64,000 nt of DNA from Dehalococcoidia bacterium (GTDB lineage Bacteria > Chloroflexota > Dehalococcoidia > Dehalococcoidales > Fen-1064). The notes below the pieces were generated by a model. The model did not search any database. It was not told the DNA's origin and saw only the letters and a program-made list of their open reading frames with translations. The translations under genes were made by a program, and so were the position numbers. Positions within the stretch are counted from its first letter, which is position 1. Each line of letters begins with the position of its first letter. The stretch spans positions 186,001 to 250,000 of the forward strand of contig DUEV01000001.1 in NCBI GenBank assembly GCA_011170375.1, read 5' to 3'. Positions 28,895 through 38,082 of this stretch are shown here, one piece after another.

Positions 28895-29668
28895 ATGGAG
28901 CAAAGGATCCAGGACCTGGAAGAAGAGTTGAAACTGCTTAAGAACCAGATAAAAGCGGTCCTGCTCGACATAAAAGAGAACCTGGCTAATGGCGAATGGC
29001 AGGAACTCTCTTCTCGGTGGGGATACGAGGCTGCTGGTCAGACTCAAGAACTGTCTGGCCAGCAGCCAGTGGAGTCCCATTCTACACCAGAAGTGACTCA
29101 GGAGTCGAACCCTGCGTCTACTACGGTCACAGTTGATATGGGGGAACCGGCTCGGCAACAGGCTGAGCCGGCCCCCCCCCTCTTCAGGAGTGAACCTGTG
29201 AATCTGCCTCAAGCTGCTCCTGCCAATGGTAATAGAAAGGATAATGACTACCCAAATAGTCAACCAGACTTGTTAACCGTCGTTATGCTCGGACAGTGGC
29301 TCGACCGGGCGGTCGCTACTGTCGGTAAGAACGAGACAGAAAAGATTATCGAAATGTATGACATTACCGGGAATCTACCGGTACAGATGAAAAAGACCCT
29401 GCTATTACTTATCGATTCATGTGAGAAAAATGAGGGGAGTACCAGAAGAAGTAGCAAGCATAGTATAGGGTTGACCAGCTACTCGCTTCTCATGGATATG
29501 GACAGCCTTTTAAGATATCGGAACCGGGCACTTGAGGCGGCTGTGCTCTCTCTGCTCGCCGAAAGACAATGTCAGCGGAATAAGGACCAGAGTCCAAGAC
29601 AGTCCCGGCAGAAAAAGGAGAGCGAAAACAGCCAAGACGCGCATTATGTAGGAGCCCTCGATGGATAA
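28895..29668 (+). CDS. ArlC/D/E-like archaellum accessory protein: N-terminal coiled coil, linker, ArlCE-like domain
   Basis: Coiled coil MEQRIQDLEEELKLLKNQIKAVLLDIKENL; DLLTVVMLGQWLDRAVATVGKNETEKIIEMYDITGNLPVQMKKTLLLLID resembles the FlaCE-domain pattern (xxLxxWLxxxVxxVGxxxxxxxxxxYxxxG). Confidence 0.65.
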   Translation: MEQRIQDLEEELKLLKNQIKAVLLDIKENLANGEWQELSSRWGYEAAGQTQELSGQQPVESHSTPEVTQESNPASTTVTVDMGEPARQQAEPAPPLFRSEPVNLPQAAPANGNRKDNDYPNSQPDLLTVVMLGQWLDRAVATVGKNETEKIIEMYDITGNLPVQMKKTLLLLIDSCEKNEGSTRRSSKHSIGLTSYSLLMDMDSLLRYRNRALEAAVLSLLAERQCQRNKDQSPRQSRQKKESENSQDAHYVGALDG

Positions 29669-30176
29669 AGCCCTGAGTACCATTCTCCTTGTCATCGCTT
29701 CCCTGGTCTGTGCGGTTCTGGCAATTAACGCCATATATCCGGCGACCAGTATCTCCAGTGGTGCGCTCGGTAGTGCGTCAACTCAAATGGGCGATCGCAT
29801 AAAAAGCCAAATAAGTATCGTACACTCTGCCGGAGAGCTGGATGACAGCGGCGTATGGCAGGACACCAACTCAGACGGTAATTTTGATGTGTTCATATGG
29901 GTGAAAAACATAGGAGGTACCACTGTAGATAACGCAGAGAATTGTGACCTCTTTCTTGGTGGAGACGATGGGAGCTGGTTACGAATATCGCATGAGGACT
30001 GGGCTGGTGGAGAATTGCCAAGCTGGAACTACACTATTGACAGCGGCACTGAATGGGGTCGGGAGACCACCATGATGATTGAGGTAAGCTTCGAGAGCGC
30101 TCTGTCTTCAGGGGAATATCGCATCAAGTTGATTATACCTAATGGAATTTCCGATGAATACTACTTCAGTATGTGA
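29661..30176 (+). CDS. ArlG-like archaellum stator protein
   Basis: Single N-terminal hydrophobic helix (STILLVIASLVCAVLAINAIYPATSISSGAL) then beta-rich domain; position before an ArlF-like gene and arlH. Confidence 0.75.
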   Translation: MDKALSTILLVIASLVCAVLAINAIYPATSISSGALGSASTQMGDRIKSQISIVHSAGELDDSGVWQDTNSDGNFDVFIWVKNIGGTTVDNAENCDLFLGGDDGSWLRISHEDWAGGELPSWNYTIDSGTEWGRETTMMIEVSFESALSSGEYRIKLIIPNGISDEYYFSM

Positions 30177-30706
30177 CCGCGATGAGTACTGTCATTACTA
30201 CACTGGTTATGATTGCCATGCTGCTAACATCAGGCCTGGCGATGGCACAGAGTTCTTTAACATCAATGGACTACATTGCCCAGTGTTGGAAAGAGACTGA
30301 AAGCGCGGCCCAGGAAACATCAAGAACTGATATTTTGGCATTAGGTGCTCAAACAGCCGGGGGCTTTGTCGAAGTCCCCATTGATAATAGCGGTAGTATA
30401 CACATAGCACAGTTCCCCAACTGGGATGTGCTTGTTCACTACTATGACGGTAACGGCGATTATTACATCGTTGAAACTGAATATGCCGAGGGGACTACCC
30501 CAGGCGATAACCAGTGGTCCGTGGCTGGTATATACACCGACGATACGCTGGGACAGAACGAGGTATTCGAGCCCGGGATATTAAACCCGGGTGAAGTCAT
30601 GTTACTGAGAGTGAACCTAGTGCCAACACCTTATGGAGGGACAGTGTGCTGGGTTACTGTGTCCACACCGAGCGGTGTGACGACCTCAGTACAATTTGTG
30701 GTTTAG
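30173..30706 (+). CDS. ArlF-like archaellum stator protein
   Basis: N-terminal helix STVITTLVMIAMLLTSGLAMAQSSLTSMDYIAQCWKE then beta-rich domain; overlaps arlG-like stop. Confidence 0.7.
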   Translation: MTAMSTVITTLVMIAMLLTSGLAMAQSSLTSMDYIAQCWKETESAAQETSRTDILALGAQTAGGFVEVPIDNSGSIHIAQFPNWDVLVHYYDGNGDYYIVETEYAEGTTPGDNQWSVAGIYTDDTLGQNEVFEPGILNPGEVMLLRVNLVPTPYGGTVCWVTVSTPSGVTTSVQFVV

Positions 30707-31427
30707 GAGACTGCGAGTGGAGAAACTGGAGAAAAAGGATATCGGCCTGATATCTACCGGGAATGACGAGCTGGACAAGAAAATCGGGGGAGGGATACCA
30801 CCCAATTCCCTTAGCCTGATAGAGGGGCAGCCTGATTCTGGTAAATCTGTCCTGTCTCAGCAAATGATATGGGGTTCTCTTAGAAACGGGTACAAGGTGG
30901 CCATCTTCACTACGGAGAACTCAGTGAGAAGTCTCCTCACACAGATGCAGAGCTTGAATCTGGATGTAACTAATTACCTCCTGCTTTCCCGTCTTCAGAT
31001 TTTTCCGGTGGATGCTAGGAAGACAGCCGGCAATCTGAATACCGGACTGGCTCCCATGGTCGCGAATTGTGCGTTGAGAGGGTTCGACCTGGCAGTGATA
31101 GACTCTCTTACATACTATGTCACCCATGTTGGCGTCGCTGAACTGATTACGTTTTTCGAGGAGATGAAGGCTCTGAATGGGAAGGGATTGAGCGTACTAT
31201 GCAGTGCTCACTCCTATGCTTTTGAAGAGGGTACGCTTATCAGAATTGGAGCCATGTGTGACGCTCATCTGAGACTGCGTATGGAGACAATGGGGGCCAA
31301 GCTGATAAAAATCCTAGAGGTAGCCAAGGTCCGTGGTGCCGTCCAGAAGACCGGTAATATCGTCTCTTTTGATGTCGAACCAAATTGGGGCATCAAGGTT
31401 ATACCATATTCGAAGGCGAGGGCTTAA
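30696..31427 (+). CDS. arlH: ArlH, KaiC/RecA-like archaellum ATPase regulator
   Basis: ISTGNDELDKKIGGGIPPNSLSLIEGQPDSGKSVLSQQMIWG (Walker A), LAVIDSLTYYVTHV (Walker B region). Confidence 0.88.
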   Translation: MWFRRLRVEKLEKKDIGLISTGNDELDKKIGGGIPPNSLSLIEGQPDSGKSVLSQQMIWGSLRNGYKVAIFTTENSVRSLLTQMQSLNLDVTNYLLLSRLQIFPVDARKTAGNLNTGLAPMVANCALRGFDLAVIDSLTYYVTHVGVAELITFFEEMKALNGKGLSVLCSAHSYAFEEGTLIRIGAMCDAHLRLRMETMGAKLIKILEVAKVRGAVQKTGNIVSFDVEPNWGIKVIPYSKARA

Positions 31428-31436
31428 TAGACTGAT

Positions 31437-33164
31437 ATGCCAAGGATAATTCTACCATTCGGTGAGCAAATAGATGGAGAAAAAAAGGGGAATCGAGTTA
31501 GCACCGAATTGTATCAGCAGCTATCCGAACCCTTCAGGGAAGCCTGCGAGAACAATAGCCATCTCGCAGACTATGTCGGGATTTGTGTTGCTGCCGAAAT
31601 AGAGATTCCTGAATTTATTAACAATCTCAAACGGTCTGATGGAGACCGCGAGAGCAAAAATCTGATTTATCAGGCCTCGGATAACATATTCGTCCATGTT
31701 TTCTCCAGTGCTTCCAATGACAGGGATGTATATGTCCCAATAGAGCCGGGAATGACTGAGGACATGAGTCAGGTAATGCTTAATGTTGAGAACCGACTGC
31801 TTGATATTGCGGGCGAGCTTGAGGAAGCAGAAACGGATGAGGAGCGGACTGAGGGGATACTGAAGTGTCTCAAAAAAGTATGCATGATTGGTCGTAACGG
31901 CTCGAGGCCCAATTCGAATGATGGCAAGTCCGAAAGTAATAGCAGACAGAAGGTAAGGGTGACTAAGGAGCAGTTCGATGCCCTTCAGTACCTTCTTATC
32001 AGGGACAAGATTGGTATGGGGGCTATGGAACCATTGATTGTCGACCCAAATATTGAAGACATCAGTTGCAGCGGTATCGGGCCAATATTTGTTGAGCATA
32101 AGATATTTAAGAGCTTGGCTTCAGCGATAGTATTTGAGAGTCATGAGGAGCTGGACGATTTCGTCTTACGTCTTTCCGAGCACATCAGAAAGCCAGTTAC
32201 GCTGCGAAAGCCTATTGTTGACGCCACCCTACCTGACGGTTCTCGTATCAATATTGTATACGGGCGGGAGATATCCCGGCGGGGCAGCAATTTCACCATC
32301 AGAAAGTTTGCCGGTGTCCCTTTAAGCATAATGGAGCTTATCGAATTCGGTAGCATTAACTACGAAATGGCTGCTTATATGTCGCTGATTCTTGAAGACG
32401 GCATGAACGTATTTGTTGTTGGCGAGACTGCCTCGGGGAAGACCACTCTTCTTAATGCTTTGACTACCTTCATCCCGATAAACAATAAGATTGTCAGTAT
32501 CGAAGATACCCCTGAGCTTCAGGTGCCTCATGCTAACTGGCTTCGTGAAGTGGCTAATGCCTCTGGAGGCGATGAAAAAGAGGCCAAAGTAAGCATGTTC
32601 GAGCTACTGAAGGCCGCCCTCAGGCAGCGACCTAATGTTATAGTCATTGGTGAGATTCGTGGAGAGGAAGGGAATATTGCCTTTGGTGCCATGCAGACAG
32701 GCCATGCTGTAATGTCTACCTTCCATGCCGCTTCCGTGGAAAAGGTCATCCAGCGTATCACCGGCAATCCGATAAATGTTCCCAAAACACACGTGGACAA
32801 TCTGAACGTGGTGGTAGTCCAGAACGCGGTCAAGCTGCCGAATGGTAAGAATGGGCGGCGGGCATGTAGTATCAGTGAGATAGTCGCCTACGACCCTCCT
32901 TCTGAGTCTTTTAACTACGTTGAGGTATTTCGCTGGGACCCAGCCACAGACGAGTTCAATTTCGTCGGGAGCCGTAACAGTTACCTTTTGGAAGACAGGA
33001 TTGCTATTCGGCGCGGTATCCCGGCTGACCGCAAATGGGAGATATATAGTGTACTGGACAGAAGAGCGCGGATTCTGGAGAGACTTCATAAGGACAAAGG
33101 AGTAACCAATTTCTATGAACTTCTTAACGTTCTGGCGAAGGCGCAAGAGCAGGGTCTCTTTTAA
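31437..33164 (+). CDS. arlI: ArlI, type II/IV secretion-superfamily motor ATPase
   Basis: VVGETASGKTTLLNAL Walker A, IVSIEDTPELQVPH, RPNVIVIGEIRGEEGNIAFGAMQTGHAVMSTFHA. Confidence 0.95.
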   Translation: MPRIILPFGEQIDGEKKGNRVSTELYQQLSEPFREACENNSHLADYVGICVAAEIEIPEFINNLKRSDGDRESKNLIYQASDNIFVHVFSSASNDRDVYVPIEPGMTEDMSQVMLNVENRLLDIAGELEEAETDEERTEGILKCLKKVCMIGRNGSRPNSNDGKSESNSRQKVRVTKEQFDALQYLLIRDKIGMGAMEPLIVDPNIEDISCSGIGPIFVEHKIFKSLASAIVFESHEELDDFVLRLSEHIRKPVTLRKPIVDATLPDGSRINIVYGREISRRGSNFTIRKFAGVPLSIMELIEFGSINYEMAAYMSLILEDGMNVFVVGETASGKTTLLNALTTFIPINNKIVSIEDTPELQVPHANWLREVANASGGDEKEAKVSMFELLKAALRQRPNVIVIGEIRGEEGNIAFGAMQTGHAVMSTFHAASVEKVIQRITGNPINVPKTHVDNLNVVVVQNAVKLPNGKNGRRACSISEIVAYDPPSESFNYVEVFRWDPATDEFNFVGSRNSYLLEDRIAIRRGIPADRKWEIYSVLDRRARILERLHKDKGVTNFYELLNVLAKAQEQGLF

Positions 33165-34608
33165 CGAGGGCCCACTGAGCTTTGATTTGCTCTATCAGCT
33201 GTCATATATGTCGGCTATATCGACGGCTGGCCTGCCGCGCAGCCAGATTTTTGCATTGGGTGCTCAGTTACCCTGCAGCGCAGCGAATTATATCGCTGAA
33301 ATCCAAAACCTGTCACAGAAGTGGCGCTATGATTATGCAGTCGCCTGCCGTATGGTAGGGGAGTCGTCCAAGAAAGAAGCGGTCAAGAGTCTGCTTCTCC
33401 GCCTGGCGAGCTCTCTTAACTCCGGTGAGCCTGAGTCAACCTTCCTAGACCAGGAAGCACGGATCCAGGCCGAAGCCTTCAATAGTGACTACGAACGTCG
33501 TGTCGAGTCACTGAGAAAGTGGACTGAGGCGTATGCTGCACTGGTTGTCTCGGCGGCCTTGATAGTGATGGTGGCGGCTGTCTCCATGCTGATATATCCC
33601 ATTGCGGCAGGATTCACCTTTGCGTTGGCTGGTGTTACCGTTGTTGTTGGTGTGGTGGGGGCGTGGTGCGTCTATGTGGCGTCGCCAAAGGAAGTAAGAG
33701 TGCACTCGCCATCTCAGTATTGTCCTGCCTTTATCCGGGCTAACCGGTGGGAGCGTATGCTGGTACCAGCGGCATCGGTCGCCCTGGTCCTCATACTGGC
33801 GGCAGGTATGGAATTGGGGTTTGCTATTCTGGCGGCATCTATCTTGCTTCTCCCCATAGGTATCTTCGGCACGATGTGCGAACGTCAGATAAGTAATAAA
33901 GACAGGGACATCCATACCTTCCTGAGGTCACTGGGAAACGTGACCTCAGCGATAGGGATAACGACTTCCCAAGCAGTCGGAAGATTGGACCTCAGATCAA
34001 CTGCTGCCCTGGCCGAAGATGTTAAGCGTCTTCGTTCCCGGTTGGCTTCAAGATTGAAGCCTGACCTCTGTTGGAAACGTTTTTCCCTGGAGACAGGTAG
34101 TGAGTTGATATACCGGAGTATCAGGATGTTTCATGATGCTACCAGGCTGGGTGGCGAGGCAGACGTCGTGGGAGAGCGGTCGTCTATTTTGGCGATGAGT
34201 CTTGACTTCCTCCGTGCCAAAAGAGGCCAGGTGTCCTCGTCTTTCACCTGGCTGGCAATAGGCGTGCATGGAGCTATTGTCGGTTTGCTGGTTTTTGTGT
34301 CACAGGTGGTGTCAGCTTTCGCAGGGGTTGTTGAGGGTGTCTATGAAGAAGCACTGGCGGAAGCCCCGGTCAGGACAGTAGAGATATTCAGCTTCAGCTT
34401 CCAGAGTGTGCCGATACTGAAGAACCTGACTCTGCCTTGTCTGCTGATACTGGCAGCGACAACCGCCTTTGCTGCTAACGCAGCCGCCGGTGGCTCTCGT
34501 TATAAACTTTACCTCTACCTTGGTGCGACCTTTGGCTTATCTGGAGCAGCTATGCTAGTAGTCCCGGCAATGACGGATATGATATTTGCCTCGGTGTCAG
34601 TCATGTAG
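33115..34608 (+). CDS. arlJ: ArlJ, archaellum platform membrane protein
   Basis: Multi-TM protein directly after arlI with overlapping start; LLYQLSYMSAISTAGLPRSQIF N-terminal region and type II secretion F-like layout. Confidence 0.85.
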   Translation: MNFLTFWRRRKSRVSFNEGPLSFDLLYQLSYMSAISTAGLPRSQIFALGAQLPCSAANYIAEIQNLSQKWRYDYAVACRMVGESSKKEAVKSLLLRLASSLNSGEPESTFLDQEARIQAEAFNSDYERRVESLRKWTEAYAALVVSAALIVMVAAVSMLIYPIAAGFTFALAGVTVVVGVVGAWCVYVASPKEVRVHSPSQYCPAFIRANRWERMLVPAASVALVLILAAGMELGFAILAASILLLPIGIFGTMCERQISNKDRDIHTFLRSLGNVTSAIGITTSQAVGRLDLRSTAALAEDVKRLRSRLASRLKPDLCWKRFSLETGSELIYRSIRMFHDATRLGGEADVVGERSSILAMSLDFLRAKRGQVSSSFTWLAIGVHGAIVGLLVFVSQVVSAFAGVVEGVYEEALAEAPVRTVEIFSFSFQSVPILKNLTLPCLLILAATTAFAANAAAGGSRYKLYLYLGATFGLSGAAMLVVPAMTDMIFASVSVM

Positions 34609-34626
34609 AAAAAGACTGAAGGAGAT

Positions 34627-35280
34627 TTGATTATGGCTAACCAGTCTATTTTATTGGCGATACGAAGAATGTGGGAGTACTTTACCGTGCCTCCACCGGG
34701 TGACCTCGGTTTTGCCTCCGAGGAACGTGACCCCGTTGGGGAATTCCTGGAGCAACAGAGCCGGGGGGGAGGTATGATTGAGGCTGAAACTGAGGCTGAG
34801 ATTGAGGCTGAGGAAGTATTGCCGGTGAGTAATTATGAACCAGAGGATGAGAGTAGCCAGGCTGCTGCGGACATGAGTCCATCACCGGTCGATAATCTTG
34901 AAGCTGAGCCGACTACTAGCCCTAATGAGTCTGAGAGTGAGGTACTGCCACCAGCAGCCGATATGAGCCAAAACGAAACCGAGGGTGAGGTGATTCTAGA
35001 GATGACGGATAGCAAAGCGGACCAGGCTGAAAATGAGGAAGAGGCAAAGTTAGATGATGTGGCTCCGGATGAGACTGGGGAGAAAGTGGCGGAAGAAGCT
35101 ACCAAAGAGGGTAATCAGGAGGGGGGGGATGACCTGCTGGATATCTTCCGGAGTGAAAAAGAGGTGAAGCAGAGCGACACTCTTCACGACAGCCTAGCTG
35201 ATATAGATATCCAGGAACTTCTCGAAGAAGGCAGAGACCTTCTGGCTGATATTAATGCGAGACGCTATAGAAGGACATGA
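34627..35280 (+). CDS. Acidic low-complexity protein, last co-directional gene of the archaellum locus, function unknown
   Basis: Complete ORF 18 nt after arlJ with aaggag RBS; Glu-rich repeats EAETEAEIEAEE; C-terminal SLADIDIQELLEEGRDLLADINARRYRR. Confidence 0.6.
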   Translation: MIMANQSILLAIRRMWEYFTVPPPGDLGFASEERDPVGEFLEQQSRGGGMIEAETEAEIEAEEVLPVSNYEPEDESSQAAADMSPSPVDNLEAEPTTSPNESESEVLPPAADMSQNETEGEVILEMTDSKADQAENEEEAKLDDVAPDETGEKVAEEATKEGNQEGGDDLLDIFRSEKEVKQSDTLHDSLADIDIQELLEEGRDLLADINARRYRRT

Positions 35281-35371
35281 GGTTCGTGGGTTAGTTGGTT
35301 GTAGTGGTGTATGCCGCCTTCCGTGAGTGTCACTACAGAGCAGATATCAGGTGCTCTTCCACATTCCGGTA

Positions 35372-35914
35372 TCAGACACTAGTGTCAGCTATGTCGGCAG
35401 TCCTGTTTCTTGTGACCGCTTCAATAACCCCATAGGCGGACCCGACTACTTCTGCCTCACTGGTAGTCGTCTTTGCCAGAGTTGTGTCAAAATCACTTCT
35501 GGTAGTGACTGTGTCCTTGGGGATAGCATTAATACATTCACTCAGGACACTTATATGGGTGTCCAGGCGCTCAAGCAGCAGTGATATCGCTTGTTGCAAG
35601 TCCTGTCCGAATATTATGGCAATCTCTCTCATGCGCCGACCTTTTCTTCTCATTGCCACGAAACGGTGCCGCATTTGGCCGAGATGATGAAGTGTGAATG
35701 AGCGTAATTGCTCAATGTCTTTTACCTGGTTCATGTTGTCGCTGAACCCGCACGAGATTACCTCCGTAGCCCATTCCTCAATTTCCAGTAGTCGCTTCAA
35801 CTTCTGGTCACTTTGTCGTGTCTTACTCACCCGGCTGATGCGCAGCAGCACCATTAGAAAGAGCAGGACAGAGCCCACCATCGCTAGAAGGCCCAACAAA
35901 TCAGAGGTTTCCAT
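35372..35914 (-). CDS. Membrane-anchored alpha-helical hypothetical protein
   Basis: One N-terminal TM helix (LLGLLAMVGSVLLFLMVLLRI) and long helical region; convergent to the archaellum operon. Confidence 0.55.
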   Translation of the reverse strand: METSDLLGLLAMVGSVLLFLMVLLRISRVSKTRQSDQKLKRLLEIEEWATEVISCGFSDNMNQVKDIEQLRSFTLHHLGQMRHRFVAMRRKGRRMREIAIIFGQDLQQAISLLLERLDTHISVLSECINAIPKDTVTTRSDFDTTLAKTTTSEAEVVGSAYGVIEAVTRNRTADIADTSV

Positions 35915-36124
35915 GCTGGGATTATATCATGCCAGAGATATCATACTAAAGACTGAGATATTGCTATGCTTGGACTTGCGAGGTCGGTCATGATATGTGC
36001 GATGTAGGTCTCGACAAAACAAGTATTTATACTGTAAAATATAGATAAGAAGATAAAAATAACATTTGTAACCGTAATGTAACACCATCTGACGTATTTT
36101 AACCCTACCTTAACATCAGTACGC

Positions 36125-36146
36125 TATACTGTGATTAGGGAGTATA
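36125..36146. promoter_or_regulatory. Inverted repeat upstream of the second HTH gene (candidate operator)
   Basis: TATACT-gtgattaggg-AGTATA in AT-rich leader. Confidence 0.3.
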
Positions 36147-36197
36147 AAGGGAAGTTTTATCACCTTAAAAATCATCAGGTGGAAGGAGAGTGGGAGT

Positions 36198-36422
36198 GTG
36201 GTAGAGAGTGGAGTGGAAAAGCAACTAGACTGGAATGATGATGTTATCATGACAAGCAGTGAAGTTGCCAAATTCCTCAAGGTGCATCTTGGTTCGGTCA
36301 GGCGCTGGACACGCACCGGAGAGCTGAAGGGATACCGTTTAGGTGAGAGGGGTGACTGGAGATACATCCGTGGGGACGTGCTTAATTTTCTCTTTAAGTA
36401 CAGTCAAACAGCTTCGAAATAA
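36198..36422 (+). CDS. Small excisionase/MerR-type helix-turn-helix protein, paralog of 27162..27410
   Basis: MTSSEVAKFLKVHLGSVRRWTRTGELKGYRLGERGDWRYIRGDVLNFL. Confidence 0.85.
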   Translation: MVESGVEKQLDWNDDVIMTSSEVAKFLKVHLGSVRRWTRTGELKGYRLGERGDWRYIRGDVLNFLFKYSQTASK

Positions 36423-36567
36423 GATAATTACCGATAATAACCCCATACACAATATATAGATTCCTCTATCTGCCTGAGTGGCCATGGAAGGGAGTTGCTT
36501 TTCTTCCATACGGTTGGTTTCCTTGGGTGTTGGCCGGAGTGCGAGGTCACCGTGTTCCGGTCAAGAC

Positions 36568-36602
36568 AAAAAACGGGCTCCAGACTATCTCTGGAGCCCG
36601 TT
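36568..36602 (-). terminator. Rho-independent terminator downstream of the phosphofructokinase gene
   Basis: 13-bp stem AACGGGCTCCAGA-ctatc-TCTGGAGCCCGTT with an A-run (T-run on minus strand) at 36568-36573. Confidence 0.85.
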
Positions 36603-36653
36603 AGCGTTCTGACGGGGATAGGGGAGAGTCGAAATCTTTTGTCGGTTCTTTGA

Positions 36654-37802
36654 CTAGGCTGTAGCCAGCATCCCGGCTTCAGCACGGGGCTTCATATTAC
36701 TGAGAATTGTCCTTCTCCCGTTGTATCTTTCAACATCGTACTGCGTCGTGATATCCACCTGAGTTGGTTTTCCGATAACGGCCGATAGAGGGACAGCCGT
36801 AATCTGGCCGTTCTTGTAGCTGACCATCTTACCGAAATTCTCTGTAGCTACCAGATCAACGGCGGCTATCCCAAAGTACCGCCCCATCCTTCTGTCGTAT
36901 GCGCCGGGAGCACCACCGCGCTGCAAATGACTGAGGACAACACTTCGACATTCGAGACCGGTGTTATTTGAGATTTGATTTGCCAGGAATTCGCCAATAC
37001 CACCAAGAGCCTTGTGCCCAAAGCTGTCCAGACCGTTTTCTTTAACTAACTCCACACCCCCCAACGGCCTGGCTCCTTCTGCTACCAGAATAATGTCATA
37101 CCTTGCCCCCGATTTTCTCCCTTCTAAGACCAGCTCGCATACCTTTTCAGTGGAGAAATCACACTCAGGGATGAGGATGATATATGCCCCACTGGACTCT
37201 CCCCCTTCCAAGGCCAGCCAGCCGGCATGTCTACCCATTGTCTCTACGACAAATGTCCGTTTATGAGAGCCGGCGGTAGTCCTCAGTCTATCAACTTCTT
37301 CAACGATAACGTTCAGGGCAGTATCAAACCCAAGTGTATAATCAGTTTTGGGAAGGTCTTTATCAATGGTCTTCGGTATACCAACAACGTTCACCCCGTC
37401 TCTGGACAGTTTGTAGGCGACACCCAGCGTATCCTCACCACCGATGGCTATAACTGCTTTCAGGCCCAGTCTCTTTATGTTGTTGAGTACTACTTCTGAG
37501 CGGTCGTTGTTAGGATCATAGGGATTTGTTCTTGAGGTCCCGAGGAAGGTACCGCCGTATCTGTCCCAGGTTCTGACCGTTTTTTCATCCAGAGGCTCGA
37601 GATATCCATCAGCGGCCAGGTTATCAGGGTCGGCTCGGACCAGCCCTTTCCACCCGTCGTGTATTCCAATTACTTCGTATCTGACACCCCTTTCCCACTG
37701 GAGTCTTTCATCAAGGGCCGTTTTTACCACCCACTTGATGGCAGGGCTCAGCCCGGCACAGTCTCCACCTCCGGTGAGGACGCCAATTCTCTGCCTGTTC
37801 AT
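36654..37802 (-). CDS. 6-phosphofructokinase, probably PPi-dependent type
   Basis: RIGVLTGGGDCAGLSPAI; IGGEDTLG and PKTIDKD (Asp and Lys typical of PPi-PFK); HLQRGGAPGAYDR. Confidence 0.9.
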   Translation of the reverse strand: MNRQRIGVLTGGGDCAGLSPAIKWVVKTALDERLQWERGVRYEVIGIHDGWKGLVRADPDNLAADGYLEPLDEKTVRTWDRYGGTFLGTSRTNPYDPNNDRSEVVLNNIKRLGLKAVIAIGGEDTLGVAYKLSRDGVNVVGIPKTIDKDLPKTDYTLGFDTALNVIVEEVDRLRTTAGSHKRTFVVETMGRHAGWLALEGGESSGAYIILIPECDFSTEKVCELVLEGRKSGARYDIILVAEGARPLGGVELVKENGLDSFGHKALGGIGEFLANQISNNTGLECRSVVLSHLQRGGAPGAYDRRMGRYFGIAAVDLVATENFGKMVSYKNGQITAVPLSAVIGKPTQVDITTQYDVERYNGRRTILSNMKPRAEAGMLATA

Positions 37803-38082
37803 AATTGTTTCCTATTATTCTTTTTTAATAGATTTATAGCTAATATTAACTTATTAATACATTTTTACATTAATTTATTATAATGATAAGATTTGTAGGT
37901 ACATAAATAGTGAACCAAAAGGACTATCAGGACAGTTATCGACGACGGCTTAGCGTGAGTGTCCCAATATTCGCATGGAGATGGGAGAGATTCAGGCTCT
38001 CGTTGGAATGACACTGGATTCCTTAAAGGTGCAGGCTTATCTCAAACGGTTTGAGTAAGGTCTGGACAAGCACTCGGATTGC

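Noticed and set aside
31437-34608. Tad/type IV pilus assignment for the ATPase and platform genes
   Set aside because: Neighbouring ArlH, ArlF/G and archaellin-type class III proteins (KG|ITGLETAIILIAF) fit the archaellum; no TadB/C pair, CpaB-E, secretin or pilus assembly genes are present.
34790-34830. gaggctgaaactgaggctgagattgaggctgag tandem repeat as a regulatory or structural repeat
   Set aside because: Explained as coding low-complexity (EAETEAEIEAEE) within the acidic ORF.
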